From the NCBI GenBank assembly GCA_900472395.1, contig UCHV01000010.1, positions 1 to 64,000 of the forward strand: 64,000 nt of DNA. Reading direction: 5' to 3'. Below, in pieces: positions 8,095-16,270 of this stretch; position 1 is the stretch's first letter; each line of letters opens with the position of its first letter. This DNA is from Hyphomicrobiales bacterium. GTDB lineage: Bacteria; Pseudomonadota; Alphaproteobacteria; Rhizobiales; Rhizobiaceae. A program made the position numbers and the translations under genes. The notes beneath the pieces were generated by a model, which saw only the letters and a list, made by a program, of their open reading frames with translations, made no database searches and had not been told where the DNA came from.

Positions 8095-9510
8095 TCAAGC
8101 CACCCTGTTACCCATGACTGTCAGATGCGGAAATCCTGCCGCGTCGGCGGCCAGTTCCTTGCTTGCGACATTATGCCAGCGATAACCGATGACGCCGCCG
8201 CCGGGCACGCGTTCGAACAGGTTATTGGCGATCAGCGCACTGCCAACACCTTCCGCCACCGAAACCGCGCAGCCTGTCGCCGCCTGCTGCACCACATTGC
8301 CGGTGACGCTGATATTGCGCAGATAAGGGCCCCAGCCGAGAAGAAGACCGAAACGCGGTGCGTTTTCGATGACATTGCCGGTTACCGCCGTGTCGGCCTC
8401 GACGCTGATACCAAGGCCGAAGAAGGTATCGGATTGTTCGTATGGCGCGGTGAGCGACAGATTGCGCACAACATTGCCGCTCACCGTCGCCAACCTGCCG
8501 CCCTCGTTGAAATTGACGATGGAAATGCCGTTTGCAGCGCCGTCCACCACATTGCCGCTGACGATCGCGCCTTCGAAACCGAATTCGGAATAGATCGCCG
8601 TTTCGCCCGATGCGAGGCACTGGTTGTTGGCGATCTGCACATTTGATCCAGCGTTGGAACGGATGGCGGAAAAGGCCGAACCGGAAACGTGGTTGCCTAT
8701 CACCTGCACATTGTCGGCGCGGTAGATATTGATGGCGTTGCCATATTGGCCGGTACCGCCGTTTCGGGCACGCGTTGCCGAAATGCGGTTGCCTGTCACC
8801 AGCGTGCCATCCGCTCCCTTGGTCCAGCGATGCACGAGAATGCCGCCATTGCCGCAATCGGTCACCATATTGCCTGTGATCGCAAGGCCGGTACTTTCGA
8901 TGGCCAGCACGGCATAGTCGGCCGCACCGGTTATGCGGTTGCGGTCGATACGGCCGCCGCAGCGTTCCATCTGGAGGCCGGTTTTGGCAGAACCGACAAT
9001 TTCGCAATTGTCGATGATGACTTCGCCGACATTGCGCATGTGAACGAGCGCCGCCGCATGGTCTCCAAGGTTTCGGCCGGCACCGTCCAGCACAAGGTTC
9101 GACAATTCGATCCGCTTCGCTCCTTCGGAGCGCAAGAGATGTCCATCGCCGCTGTAAACAAGACGAGTGGCGCCGGCGACGCCATAAAGCCGTGTGCCAT
9201 CCGGCAGGTCGAGATTGGAAACCGGATATATGCCGGGCGGCAGAAAGACCGGCATGTTCTGACGGGCTGCTTCTGCAATGACTGCCGCCAGCTTTTTGCT
9301 CTGCGCATCCACGGCGCCCGGCACCACGCCCTGGCTGGCCGCATCGATCCCGCCGCGCAGATCTGTCGCACCGATAGAGGGTCGGGAAGAGGCCATTGTC
9401 GTTCGGCCGCCCATTGCCATTGCGCAGCCGGCAAGTGTCATGGTCAGCGCCATGCGGCGCGACATTGTCAGATTCGAGCTCATGCTTACCGATAACATTC
9501 TCTGTGCCAA
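8095..9510 (-). CDS. Tat-exported right-handed beta-helix repeat protein (TIGR03808-like)
   Basis: About 471 residues. The N-terminus has a twin-arginine signal (TMSRRMALTMTLAG) ending before residue 45, so it should be exported folded. The body is a pectate-lyase-type parallel beta-helix: repeated units such as IDNCEIVGS, ITGNMVTDCGNGGILV, VTGNRISA and VSGNVVRNLS occur about every 22-25 residues. This matches the rhizobial TIGR03808 family, whose substrate is unknown; polysaccharide binding or cleavage is a reasonable guess. TTG at 9508-9510 has the best-placed AAAGGAAACGG; ATG 9498 or 9483 are alternatives. It diverges from a diguanylate cyclase gene. Confidence 0.82.
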   Translation of the reverse strand: MAQRMLSVSMSSNLTMSRRMALTMTLAGCAMAMGGRTTMASSRPSIGATDLRGGIDAASQGVVPGAVDAQSKKLAAVIAEAARQNMPVFLPPGIYPVSNLDLPDGTRLYGVAGATRLVYSGDGHLLRSEGAKRIELSNLVLDGAGRNLGDHAAALVHMRNVGEVIIDNCEIVGSAKTGLQMERCGGRIDRNRITGAADYAVLAIESTGLAITGNMVTDCGNGGILVHRWTKGADGTLVTGNRISATRARNGGTGQYGNAINIYRADNVQVIGNHVSGSAFSAIRSNAGSNVQIANNQCLASGETAIYSEFGFEGAIVSGNVVDGAANGISIVNFNEGGRLATVSGNVVRNLSLTAPYEQSDTFFGLGISVEADTAVTGNVIENAPRFGLLLGWGPYLRNISVTGNVVQQAATGCAVSVAEGVGSALIANNLFERVPGGGVIGYRWHNVASKELAADAAGFPHLTVMGNRVA

Positions 9511-9548
9511 TTTTCCGTTTCCTTTCGGTACACGGATAAGCGGAGAAG

Positions 9549-9580
9549 GATTTCAAAAAGCCCGCAAAAGTTTTGAAATC
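9549..9580. promoter_or_regulatory. AT-rich perfect dyad between divergent genes
   Basis: GATTTCAAAA (9549-9558) and TTTTGAAATC (9571-9580) are exact inverted repeats separated by 12 bases, between the beta-helix gene and the diguanylate cyclase gene. The 22-bp centre spacing suits a dimeric regulator on one helix face. No T tract follows, so a terminator is unlikely. Confidence 0.4.
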
Positions 9581-9673
9581 TACCTGTCTTCTTAATTAAG
9601 GATAAGGAATTGTCGCTCATCATTCCTGCCTCGGGTGGTGGACTTTCCAAAGATTTTCGAAGGAGAAGCATGG

Positions 9674-11209
9674 ATGAGCGGTGCCGTGTCGCGGGAGGTC
9701 GTGTCGGAACGGGGATCCGATGCGCTCGACGAACTCCGCTATCAGCTGCTCCGCATTTCCACATCGGGTGATGTTGGTGAAGACTATGTTCAGCTGATGC
9801 AGCGAGCGCTGGACGCTGCCACCATTCTCGATGACTTTCCCGATTATTTCTACATCAAGGATCGCCGAAGCAGGTATGTGTATGTGAACGCCGCTGCAGC
9901 TGCGGCGAGTGGCCCTTACCTCACAACCGGCATGGTCGGCACCACTGTCTTCGATCATATAAGGCTCGAAAAGGCCGAAGAAATTTTTATGCTCGAACAG
10001 GACCTGATGTCGTCGGGCAAGGGGTTTCTCGAGCGGGAGGAATTCATCGAGGTCCTCGATAGAGACCCGATATGGCTTCTCACCACGAAGACGCCGTTGT
10101 TCAATACCGAAGGCGAAGTGATCGGCCTTCTCGGCATGTCGCGCGATATTACCGAGCGCAAGCGGCAGGAAGAGTTGAGACGGCATCATGCCGCACTTCT
10201 AGAAATGATCGCGCGCGGTCAGCCTTTGCCGAAGGTACTCGAAGCATTGACCGGGCTGCTGGAAGAGCAGTTGAACGATGTCTGCGCCTCTGTTCTGTTG
10301 CTGGAGGAGGGAACGGACAGGTTGAGGCACGGCGCAGCCCCAAGCCTTCCCGAAACCTATGTCAAACTGATCGACGGCGTGGAGATCGGGCCGCGCACCG
10401 GCTCCTGCGGCACGGCCGCATGGCGGCAGTCAGCGGTTATCGTCAGCGATATCGAGAACGATCCCCTTTGGCATTCGTTGGCCGATCTGGCGCTTGTTTT
10501 CGGGTTTCGCGCCTGCTGGTCGATGCCCATCGTGGCACCGAACAATTCGGTCCTGGGCACGGTGGCGCTTTATGCCCGCAGCGTTCGCGAGCCGGCGCCG
10601 CTGGAACTGGAACTGATGGCCGTCGCCACCGATATTGCCGGCATCGCCATCGAGCGCGCTCGCAATGAAGAGCGCATTCGCCACATGGCGCATCACGATG
10701 CACTGACCGGACTGCCGAACCGGGCGCTTTTCTGGACGCAGTTCAACCGTGTCCTGCGTGAGGCGAAACGCGAGGGCAGAAAGGCTACGGTCGCCTATAT
10801 CGACCTCGATAATTTCAAGCAGATCAACGATCGTCATGGCCACGCGGCGGGCGACGAAGTGCTGAAGGTTCTCGCCGGCCGCATGGCGGCCTGCGTACGC
10901 GGCGGTGATCTTCTCGTTCGCCTCGGCGGCGATGAGTTTGCAATCGTTTTTCCCAATTCCTTCCAGGAGGAACCCAACGTCGTGCGGCGCCTTCAGGAAG
11001 TGCGCATCGCGCTTTCGTCGCCTGTCGTCATCGAAGGCAAGACGATCCGGCCGGGCTGCAGCATGGGGGCGGCCTTCTACCCGCAGGATGGCGATACGCC
11101 GGAAAGCCTTCTCGCCAGTGCCGACCGTGCCATGTACGATGCCAAGCAGCGTGGCCGCGACAGATTGAGCATGACCCATTCCGTCCTGTCGGATGGTTCC
11201 GGCATCTGA
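9674..11209 (+). CDS. PAS-GAF-GGDEF diguanylate cyclase
   Basis: Cytosolic protein of 511 residues predicted to make c-di-GMP from two GTP. A PAS domain (about 35-165) ends in the PAC-type sequence GLLGMSRDITERKRQEE. A GAF domain (about 175-340) carries the GPRTGSCGTAAW block. The GGDEF domain (about 345-505) has an intact RLGGDEFAIVF, with GGDEF at about 418-422, and RGGD exactly five residues before it, the inhibitory I-site. ATG 9674 is chosen because AAGGAG lies 8 bases upstream; an upstream GTG at 9635 has no ribosome site. It may act with the divergent exported beta-helix protein. Confidence 0.93.
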   Translation: MSGAVSREVVSERGSDALDELRYQLLRISTSGDVGEDYVQLMQRALDAATILDDFPDYFYIKDRRSRYVYVNAAAAAASGPYLTTGMVGTTVFDHIRLEKAEEIFMLEQDLMSSGKGFLEREEFIEVLDRDPIWLLTTKTPLFNTEGEVIGLLGMSRDITERKRQEELRRHHAALLEMIARGQPLPKVLEALTGLLEEQLNDVCASVLLLEEGTDRLRHGAAPSLPETYVKLIDGVEIGPRTGSCGTAAWRQSAVIVSDIENDPLWHSLADLALVFGFRACWSMPIVAPNNSVLGTVALYARSVREPAPLELELMAVATDIAGIAIERARNEERIRHMAHHDALTGLPNRALFWTQFNRVLREAKREGRKATVAYIDLDNFKQINDRHGHAAGDEVLKVLAGRMAACVRGGDLLVRLGGDEFAIVFPNSFQEEPNVVRRLQEVRIALSSPVVIEGKTIRPGCSMGAAFYPQDGDTPESLLASADRAMYDAKQRGRDRLSMTHSVLSDGSGI

Positions 11210-11214
11210 TCGAC

Positions 11215-11784
11215 TTATGGATGCGGAGGCAGACCTGCCGGCTCACCGCTCCTGTCGGACGATAGATAGACCTCCTCGAAACCATCGACAAAACGCGCAA
11301 AGAGCTGCGAAAAGGCTTCCCTGTCCGGTTTGCTCCAGTCGGCGGTCATCTGTTCGATCAGGCCATGTTTGACGCTGCGAATTTCCTTCAGAAGCTTTTC
11401 GCCCAACTCGGTTGGGGCGATCAGCGAGCGGCGCCCGTCTTCCTGGGACGCATCCCGCCGAAGAATGCCGCGGCTGACCAGATCGGCCACCAGACGGCTG
11501 CCGCGTGAAGGATCGATTCGCATCGCCTCGGCAATGGCACCGACAGTCACTTCACCGCCAGCCTGCGCGATACGGCGGCTGACATCGAGTACATCCAGAT
11601 CCGTGAGGTCGAGGCCGGGCGCCACATTGGCAATCGCCATGCGGCCAACGATGCGGCGGCCAATCAGAAAGCGCATACGCGTAAGCGTCTGGCCGATCTC
11701 GAGGATCGTGCTTTCCGGTTCCGCATGGGCGGTCTCGGGCTTGGTCGTCCTCACGGGCGTTTGTGGCTGGGTGCTGGTCGTCAT
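11215..11784 (-). CDS. MarR family transcriptional regulator
   Basis: A 189-residue winged-helix regulator. After a Pro/Thr-rich tail (1-25), the core shows the MarR layout: LDVLDVSRRIAQAGGEVTVGAIAEAM, recognition segment DPSRGSRLVADLVSRG and wing RRDASQEDGRRSL. It is divergent from a DHA2-type efflux gene, the standard arrangement for a drug-responsive local repressor. A dyad inside the pump promoter at 11857-11869 is its likely operator and could also serve autoregulation. The ligand is unknown. Confidence 0.9.
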   Translation of the reverse strand: MTTSTQPQTPVRTTKPETAHAEPESTILEIGQTLTRMRFLIGRRIVGRMAIANVAPGLDLTDLDVLDVSRRIAQAGGEVTVGAIAEAMRIDPSRGSRLVADLVSRGILRRDASQEDGRRSLIAPTELGEKLLKEIRSVKHGLIEQMTADWSKPDREAFSQLFARFVDGFEEVYLSSDRSGEPAGLPPHP

Positions 11785-11849
11785 GGTTATTCCATAGCAA
11801 ATCGAAGCCCTGGATCAAACATTTGATTGTGATCTGCAAAAGCATGCTG

Positions 11850-11878
11850 TTGACTATTATATGCTATAAGCACATAAT
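11850..11878 (+). promoter_or_regulatory. Pump promoter with embedded MarR operator
   Basis: A -35 element TTGACT (11850-11855), a 17-base spacer and a -10 CATAAT (11873-11878) form a near-consensus housekeeping promoter 28 bases before the MFS start codon. The spacer contains the perfect dyad TTATA-TGC-TATAA (11857-11869), placed where a bound MarR dimer would block RNA polymerase. Confidence 0.6.
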
Positions 11879-11905
11879 TTTCGCCAGTCGCACGAAAGTT
11901 TTCCC

Positions 11906-13405
11906 ATGGACATGCCCCAACCAGCGTTTCAGCCGCTCGTCACTGACGCCCGCCGGCGTCTGCTTCTGTTCTTTTTCCTGATGTTTTCCATGTTCATGGC
12001 AACGCTGGACAATCAGATCGTTTCCACCGCCCTGCCGACAATCGTCGGCGAATTCGGCCAACTGGAACGTTTCGGCTGGATCGGATCGTCCTATCTTCTC
12101 GCCAGCAGCGCCGTCATGCCGCTTTATGGCAAGCTGGGCGATCTGTTCGGGCGCAAATACGTGATGCTGGCGGCAATCGCGCTTTTCACCATCGGTTCGC
12201 TGATCTGCGGTCTTGCGTGGTCAATGGAATCGCTGATTGCCGCGCGGGTTTTCCAGGGCCTTGGCGGCGGCGGCATTCTTGTCTCGATCTTTTCAGTCAA
12301 TGCCGATCTGTTCGAGCCGCGCGAGCGGGCGAAATACCAGAGTTATACCAGCCTCGTGATCATGGCGTCCGGCAGTGTCGGGCCGTCGCTCGGCGGCACG
12401 ATGAGCGACCTGTTCGGTTGGCGCTCGATCTTTCTGATCAACCTGCCGATCGGCATCGTCGTGTTGACCGGGCTGATCTTCCTTCTGCCCTACAAGCGCC
12501 CGGAGCGGCAGCCGAAGATCGATTATCTCGGCGCCGTTCTCCTGGCGGCCGCTATCTCGTGTTTCGTGCTGTTTGCCGATAGCGGCGAACTGTTCGGCTC
12601 GATCGTCTCCATCGAAAGCCTGATTGTCGTCGCCATTTGCGTCGTCTGCATTGCACTTTGGGTTTTGGTGGAAAAACGGGCAGCCGAACCGATCGTGCCG
12701 CTGCGTCTTTTCAGGGATTCGACCTTCACGCTGTCGCTGATCATTTCCGCGACCAGCGGATCGGTGGCCATCGGCATGGTCAATTATTTTGCGCTGTTTC
12801 TGCAGACCACCACCGGCCTTTCGCCAACCGCTGCCGGGCTGTTTTTCGTGGCCGTCACCATCGGTCTGGTGGTCGGCTCCATCTCTGCGGGTCGGCTGAT
12901 CGCCATGACTGGACGGTACAAGCCCTTCCTCGTGCTCGGCCTTTCGCTCAACTGCATTTCGCTTGGCGTCTTTTCGCAGCTTCACCCCGGCACGCCGCTG
13001 TATGTGATCGGCCTGGTCATGCTGTTCCAGGGGCTCGCCGTCGGTTTCGGGCAACAGGCGCCCATCATCGCCGTGCAGAATTCGGTGCCTCGGGGCGATA
13101 TCGGTACGGCAACAGGCACGGTCACGTTGATGCGCATGGGCGGGGCGGCGATTGCCATTTCCATCTATGGCGCAATCATTGCCGCAGGACTGCGCGGTGT
13201 GCAGGTGGCTATCCCCGGCGTTCCGGACATCCATTCGTTGACACCAAAGCTGATGGCGGCGCTGCCGGAAGCCTCGCGGCTCGCCGTTGCGGAAATCTAT
13301 GCCGGCGCCTTCACCACCATGTTCCTGACGGCGTCCGGCATTGCCGCGCTTGGCCTGATCGCTGCCATCGCCATGAGAAACGTCCGCCTGCCATTTCGCG
13401 GCTGA
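11906..13405 (+). CDS. DHA2 family MFS multidrug efflux transporter (EmrB/QacA type)
   Basis: A 499-residue inner-membrane drug:proton antiporter with about 14 hydrophobic segments. It contains motif D1 of the DHA2 family (LDNQIVSTALPTI, about 35-47), motif A (LYGKLGDLFGRKYV), motif B in ARVFQGLGGGGI and motif C-like GPSLGGTMSDLFGWRSIF. No EmrA-type adaptor is adjacent, so it probably moves substrate only across the inner membrane. Its promoter carries the dyad likely bound by the divergent MarR protein, implying substrate-induced expression. Only a weak ribosome site precedes ATG 11906. Confidence 0.93.
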   Translation: MDMPQPAFQPLVTDARRRLLLFFFLMFSMFMATLDNQIVSTALPTIVGEFGQLERFGWIGSSYLLASSAVMPLYGKLGDLFGRKYVMLAAIALFTIGSLICGLAWSMESLIAARVFQGLGGGGILVSIFSVNADLFEPRERAKYQSYTSLVIMASGSVGPSLGGTMSDLFGWRSIFLINLPIGIVVLTGLIFLLPYKRPERQPKIDYLGAVLLAAAISCFVLFADSGELFGSIVSIESLIVVAICVVCIALWVLVEKRAAEPIVPLRLFRDSTFTLSLIISATSGSVAIGMVNYFALFLQTTTGLSPTAAGLFFVAVTIGLVVGSISAGRLIAMTGRYKPFLVLGLSLNCISLGVFSQLHPGTPLYVIGLVMLFQGLAVGFGQQAPIIAVQNSVPRGDIGTATGTVTLMRMGGAAIAISIYGAIIAAGLRGVQVAIPGVPDIHSLTPKLMAALPEASRLAVAEIYAGAFTTMFLTASGIAALGLIAAIAMRNVRLPFRG

Positions 13406-13459
13406 CGCCGTTACCGTACACACCTTCCAAAGCCTTGGGCCGCGCCCTATCTCGATAGG

Positions 13460-14470
13460 ATGAGACCCGAGGCACTGCTTCATCCCACTCCCGCCGGGCT
13501 GTTCTGCCCCATCGGCGGCTTTTACATCGACCCGGTGCGCCCCGTGGATCGGGCGCTGATCACCCACGGCCATTCCGATCACGCCCGCGCCGGTCACCGT
13601 CATGTCCTGGCGACACGCCAGACGCTGGACATCATGCGTATCCGTTACGGCGAAGACTTCTGCGAAAGCGAACAGGCAGCGGAATTCGGCGAGATTATCG
13701 ACGTCGGTGGCGTGACTGTCAGCTTTCATCCGGCCGGCCACGTTCTGGGATCAGCCCAGATCGCGGTAGAGAAGGGTGGCCTGCGCATCGTCGCCTCGGG
13801 TGATTACAAGCGCGGGACAGATCCGACCTGTGCATCGTTCGTGCCGGTGAAATGCGATGTCTTCATCACCGAAGCGACATTTGGCCTGCCGGTGTTTCAT
13901 CATCCCGAACCGCGGGGTGAAATCGGCAAACTTCTGACTTCCATCGAACAATTCCCCGACCGTACGCATCTGGTCGGAGCTTATTCGCTCGGCAAGGCGC
14001 AAAGGGTGATCCGGCTGATCCGCGATTGCGGTTGGGACAAGCCGGTCTATATCCACGGAGCCCTGGCGAAACTCTGTGACTATTACGTGGGGCAGGGGAT
14101 CGAACTCGGCGACCTGCGTCCGGCAACGATCGATAAAAGCACGCCGGATCTCTTCAAGGGTGCCATCGTCGTCGGCCCGCCCTCGGCCTTTCAGGATCGG
14201 TGGGCGCGGCGGTTCAACGACCCTCTGATTTCGTTCGCATCCGGCTGGATGATGGTGCGCCAGCGCGCCAAGCAGGGCGGGGTGGAATTACCGCTGGTGA
14301 TTTCCGATCATTGCGATTGGCCGGAACTGTTGGAGACGATCAGGGAGATCGCGCCTTCAGAGGTTTGGGTTACGCACGGTCGCGAAGAGGCTCTGGTACG
14401 CTGGTGCGAGCTGCAGGGCCTGCCTGCCAAGCCGCTGCATCTGGTGGGCTATGAGGATGAGGGGGATTGA
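13460..14470 (+). CDS. Ligase-associated DNA exonuclease (metallo-beta-lactamase, Lexo family)
   Basis: This 336-residue protein has the metallo-beta-lactamase/beta-CASP fold. The metal site begins with HGHSDH (H36-H41), followed by FHPAGHVLGSAQI, ASGDYKRG and a late DHCDWPELL. It belongs to the family always found beside a bacterial ATP-dependent DNA ligase and often called a putative mRNA 3'-end processing factor; the characterised Pseudomonas member is a DNA 5'-exonuclease. Its stop is 49 bases from the ligase start in the same direction, so the two are probably co-transcribed for DNA repair. Confidence 0.9.
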   Translation: MRPEALLHPTPAGLFCPIGGFYIDPVRPVDRALITHGHSDHARAGHRHVLATRQTLDIMRIRYGEDFCESEQAAEFGEIIDVGGVTVSFHPAGHVLGSAQIAVEKGGLRIVASGDYKRGTDPTCASFVPVKCDVFITEATFGLPVFHHPEPRGEIGKLLTSIEQFPDRTHLVGAYSLGKAQRVIRLIRDCGWDKPVYIHGALAKLCDYYVGQGIELGDLRPATIDKSTPDLFKGAIVVGPPSAFQDRWARRFNDPLISFASGWMMVRQRAKQGGVELPLVISDHCDWPELLETIREIAPSEVWVTHGREEALVRWCELQGLPAKPLHLVGYEDEGD

Positions 14471-14519
14471 TGGTGGCTGGTTCCATTCATCCACAATTCT
14501 CCGATGAAAGTGTGCGGCC

Positions 14520-16154
14520 ATGAAAGCATTCTCAACCCTGCTCGACCGCCTCGTTCTCACCCCGTCACGCAATGGCAAGCTCAAGCTGCTGGCCGACTAT
14601 TTTCGAACCACGCCCGACCCGGACCGCGGTTACGGCCTTGCCGCCATTGCCGGTACGCTGGACCTCAAAAGCGTCAAACCCGCCATGCTGCGCGAACTCG
14701 TTATGGAGCGCATGGATGAGGTGCTTTTCCGGTATTCCTATGATTATGTTGGCGATCTGGCCGAAACCATCGCGCTGGTCTGGGATGGTGGTGCCAAGGA
14801 ACGCGTCGACGATACGAAACAGCCGCGTCTCGGTGAGGTCGTTGACCGTATGAATGCCTTGGGGCGCACCGAAGTGCGCTCCGCCGTACGTGACATGCTC
14901 GATCATCTCGATCCTTCCGCCCGCTTCGCTTTCCTGAAGCTCGCGACCGGCGCTCTGCGTATCGGGGTTTCGGCGCGGCTTGCCAAACAGGCATTGTCGG
15001 ATATGTCGGGCAAGGATGTCACCGAGATCGAAACGCTGTGGCACGGGCTGGAGCCGCCTTATGAGGCGCTGTTCAAATGGCTGGAAGGCAAGGCGGAGAA
15101 GCCGGTTCTGGCGACACCCGCCATCTTCCACTCGGTCATGCTGGCCAATCCCGTCGAGGATGGCGATCTCGCAAAACTCGATCCGGCCGACTATGCGGCC
15201 GAATGGAAATGGGATGGCGTTCGTGTGCAGATGTCGAGTTACGGGGGCACGAAAAAGCTCTACTCGCGATCCGGCGACGATATTACCGGCGCCTTTCCCG
15301 ATATCGTCGATGCCATCTCTTTTGACGGCGTCATCGATGGCGAATTGCTGGTGGGCGGCACGGCCCGCTCCAACAATCCGACCCGCACCTTTTCCGATCT
15401 GCAGCAACGCCTGAACCGCAAGACGGTGACGACGAAAATGCTGGATGATTATCCGGCTTTCGTGCGTGCCTATGATCTCCTGTTCGAAGCCGATGACGAT
15501 ATTCGTGCGCAAAGCTATCTCGAGCGGCGTGGCCGCCTCTCCGACATCATTGCCCGTGCACCACATGACCGTTTCGATCTTTCCGATCTCGTGCCGTTCA
15601 GGAGTTGGGACGAGCTCGACGCCCTGCGCCGTGATCCGCCAGATCCGGTGATCGAAGGGGTGATGATCAAACGGAAGGACAGCGTTTATCAGGCTGGGCG
15701 GCTGAAGGGGCCGTGGTTCAAGTGGAAACGCGATCCGTTCAACATCGATGCGGTGATGCTTTATGCCCAGCGCGGCCACGGCAAGCGCTCGAGCTATTAT
15801 TCTGATTTCACCTTCGGCGTTTGGGCCGACGGGCCGGAGGGCGAACATCTGGTGCCGGTGGGAAAAGCCTATTTCGGATTTACCGATGCCGAACTGGAAG
15901 TGCTGGACAAGTTCGTCCGCGACAACACGGTCGATCGATACGGACCAGTTCGAGCGGTAAAAGCGCAACCGGATTTCGGTTTCGTCCTGGAAGTGGCATT
16001 CGAAGGCATCAACCGTTCCAGCCGCCACAAATCGGGCGTGGCCATGCGCTTCCCCCGTATCGCCCGTCTGCGGCAGGACAAGCTGCCGCGGGATGCCGAC
16101 CGGCTGTCGACGTTGACCGCCATGATCGACGCTCGCGAGGGGCGGTCTGATTGA
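14520..16154 (+). CDS. ATP-dependent DNA ligase (Lexo-associated type)
   Basis: A 544-residue ATP-dependent ligase that seals nicks by an enzyme-AMP intermediate. An N-terminal alpha-helical DNA-binding region (1-200) precedes the nucleotidyltransferase domain with motif I EWKWDGVRVQ, in which K230 is the AMP acceptor. Later come motif III-like VRAYDLLFE, motif IV EGVMIKRKDS and motif V WFKWKRD, then the OB domain. It completes a repair pair with the upstream exonuclease. The Lhr-type helicase and calcineurin-like phosphoesterase that often complete this cluster are absent here: the next gene is a convergent RND pump. Confidence 0.93.
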   Translation: MKAFSTLLDRLVLTPSRNGKLKLLADYFRTTPDPDRGYGLAAIAGTLDLKSVKPAMLRELVMERMDEVLFRYSYDYVGDLAETIALVWDGGAKERVDDTKQPRLGEVVDRMNALGRTEVRSAVRDMLDHLDPSARFAFLKLATGALRIGVSARLAKQALSDMSGKDVTEIETLWHGLEPPYEALFKWLEGKAEKPVLATPAIFHSVMLANPVEDGDLAKLDPADYAAEWKWDGVRVQMSSYGGTKKLYSRSGDDITGAFPDIVDAISFDGVIDGELLVGGTARSNNPTRTFSDLQQRLNRKTVTTKMLDDYPAFVRAYDLLFEADDDIRAQSYLERRGRLSDIIARAPHDRFDLSDLVPFRSWDELDALRRDPPDPVIEGVMIKRKDSVYQAGRLKGPWFKWKRDPFNIDAVMLYAQRGHGKRSSYYSDFTFGVWADGPEGEHLVPVGKAYFGFTDAELEVLDKFVRDNTVDRYGPVRAVKAQPDFGFVLEVAFEGINRSSRHKSGVAMRFPRIARLRQDKLPRDADRLSTLTAMIDAREGRSD

Positions 16155-16165
16155 GGTGTTTCAAA

Positions 16166-16206
16166 AACAATGCCGCGCGGGTCTGCGGTGGAAGACCCGC
16201 GCGGCA
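16166..16206 (-). terminator. Strong terminator of the RND operon
   Basis: TGCCGCGCGGGTCT (16171-16184) and its exact complement (16193-16206) form a 14-pair stem with an eight-base loop. On the minus strand the stem runs into TTGTTTTTG, so it ends the leftward RND transcript. No T tract follows on the plus side. Confidence 0.85.
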
Positions 16207-16270
16207 GATCGGGGCTGGCTAGACGTCCATGCGGCAGACAAGGACGTGACCCCGACCGGGAAGCAGCCTG

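Noticed and set aside
8300..9100. Short recurring DNA segments that suggested tandem repeats or a CRISPR-like array
   Set aside because: They encode the degenerate GN(V/I/M) coils of the beta-helix protein; unit lengths vary and the DNA is not conserved between units.
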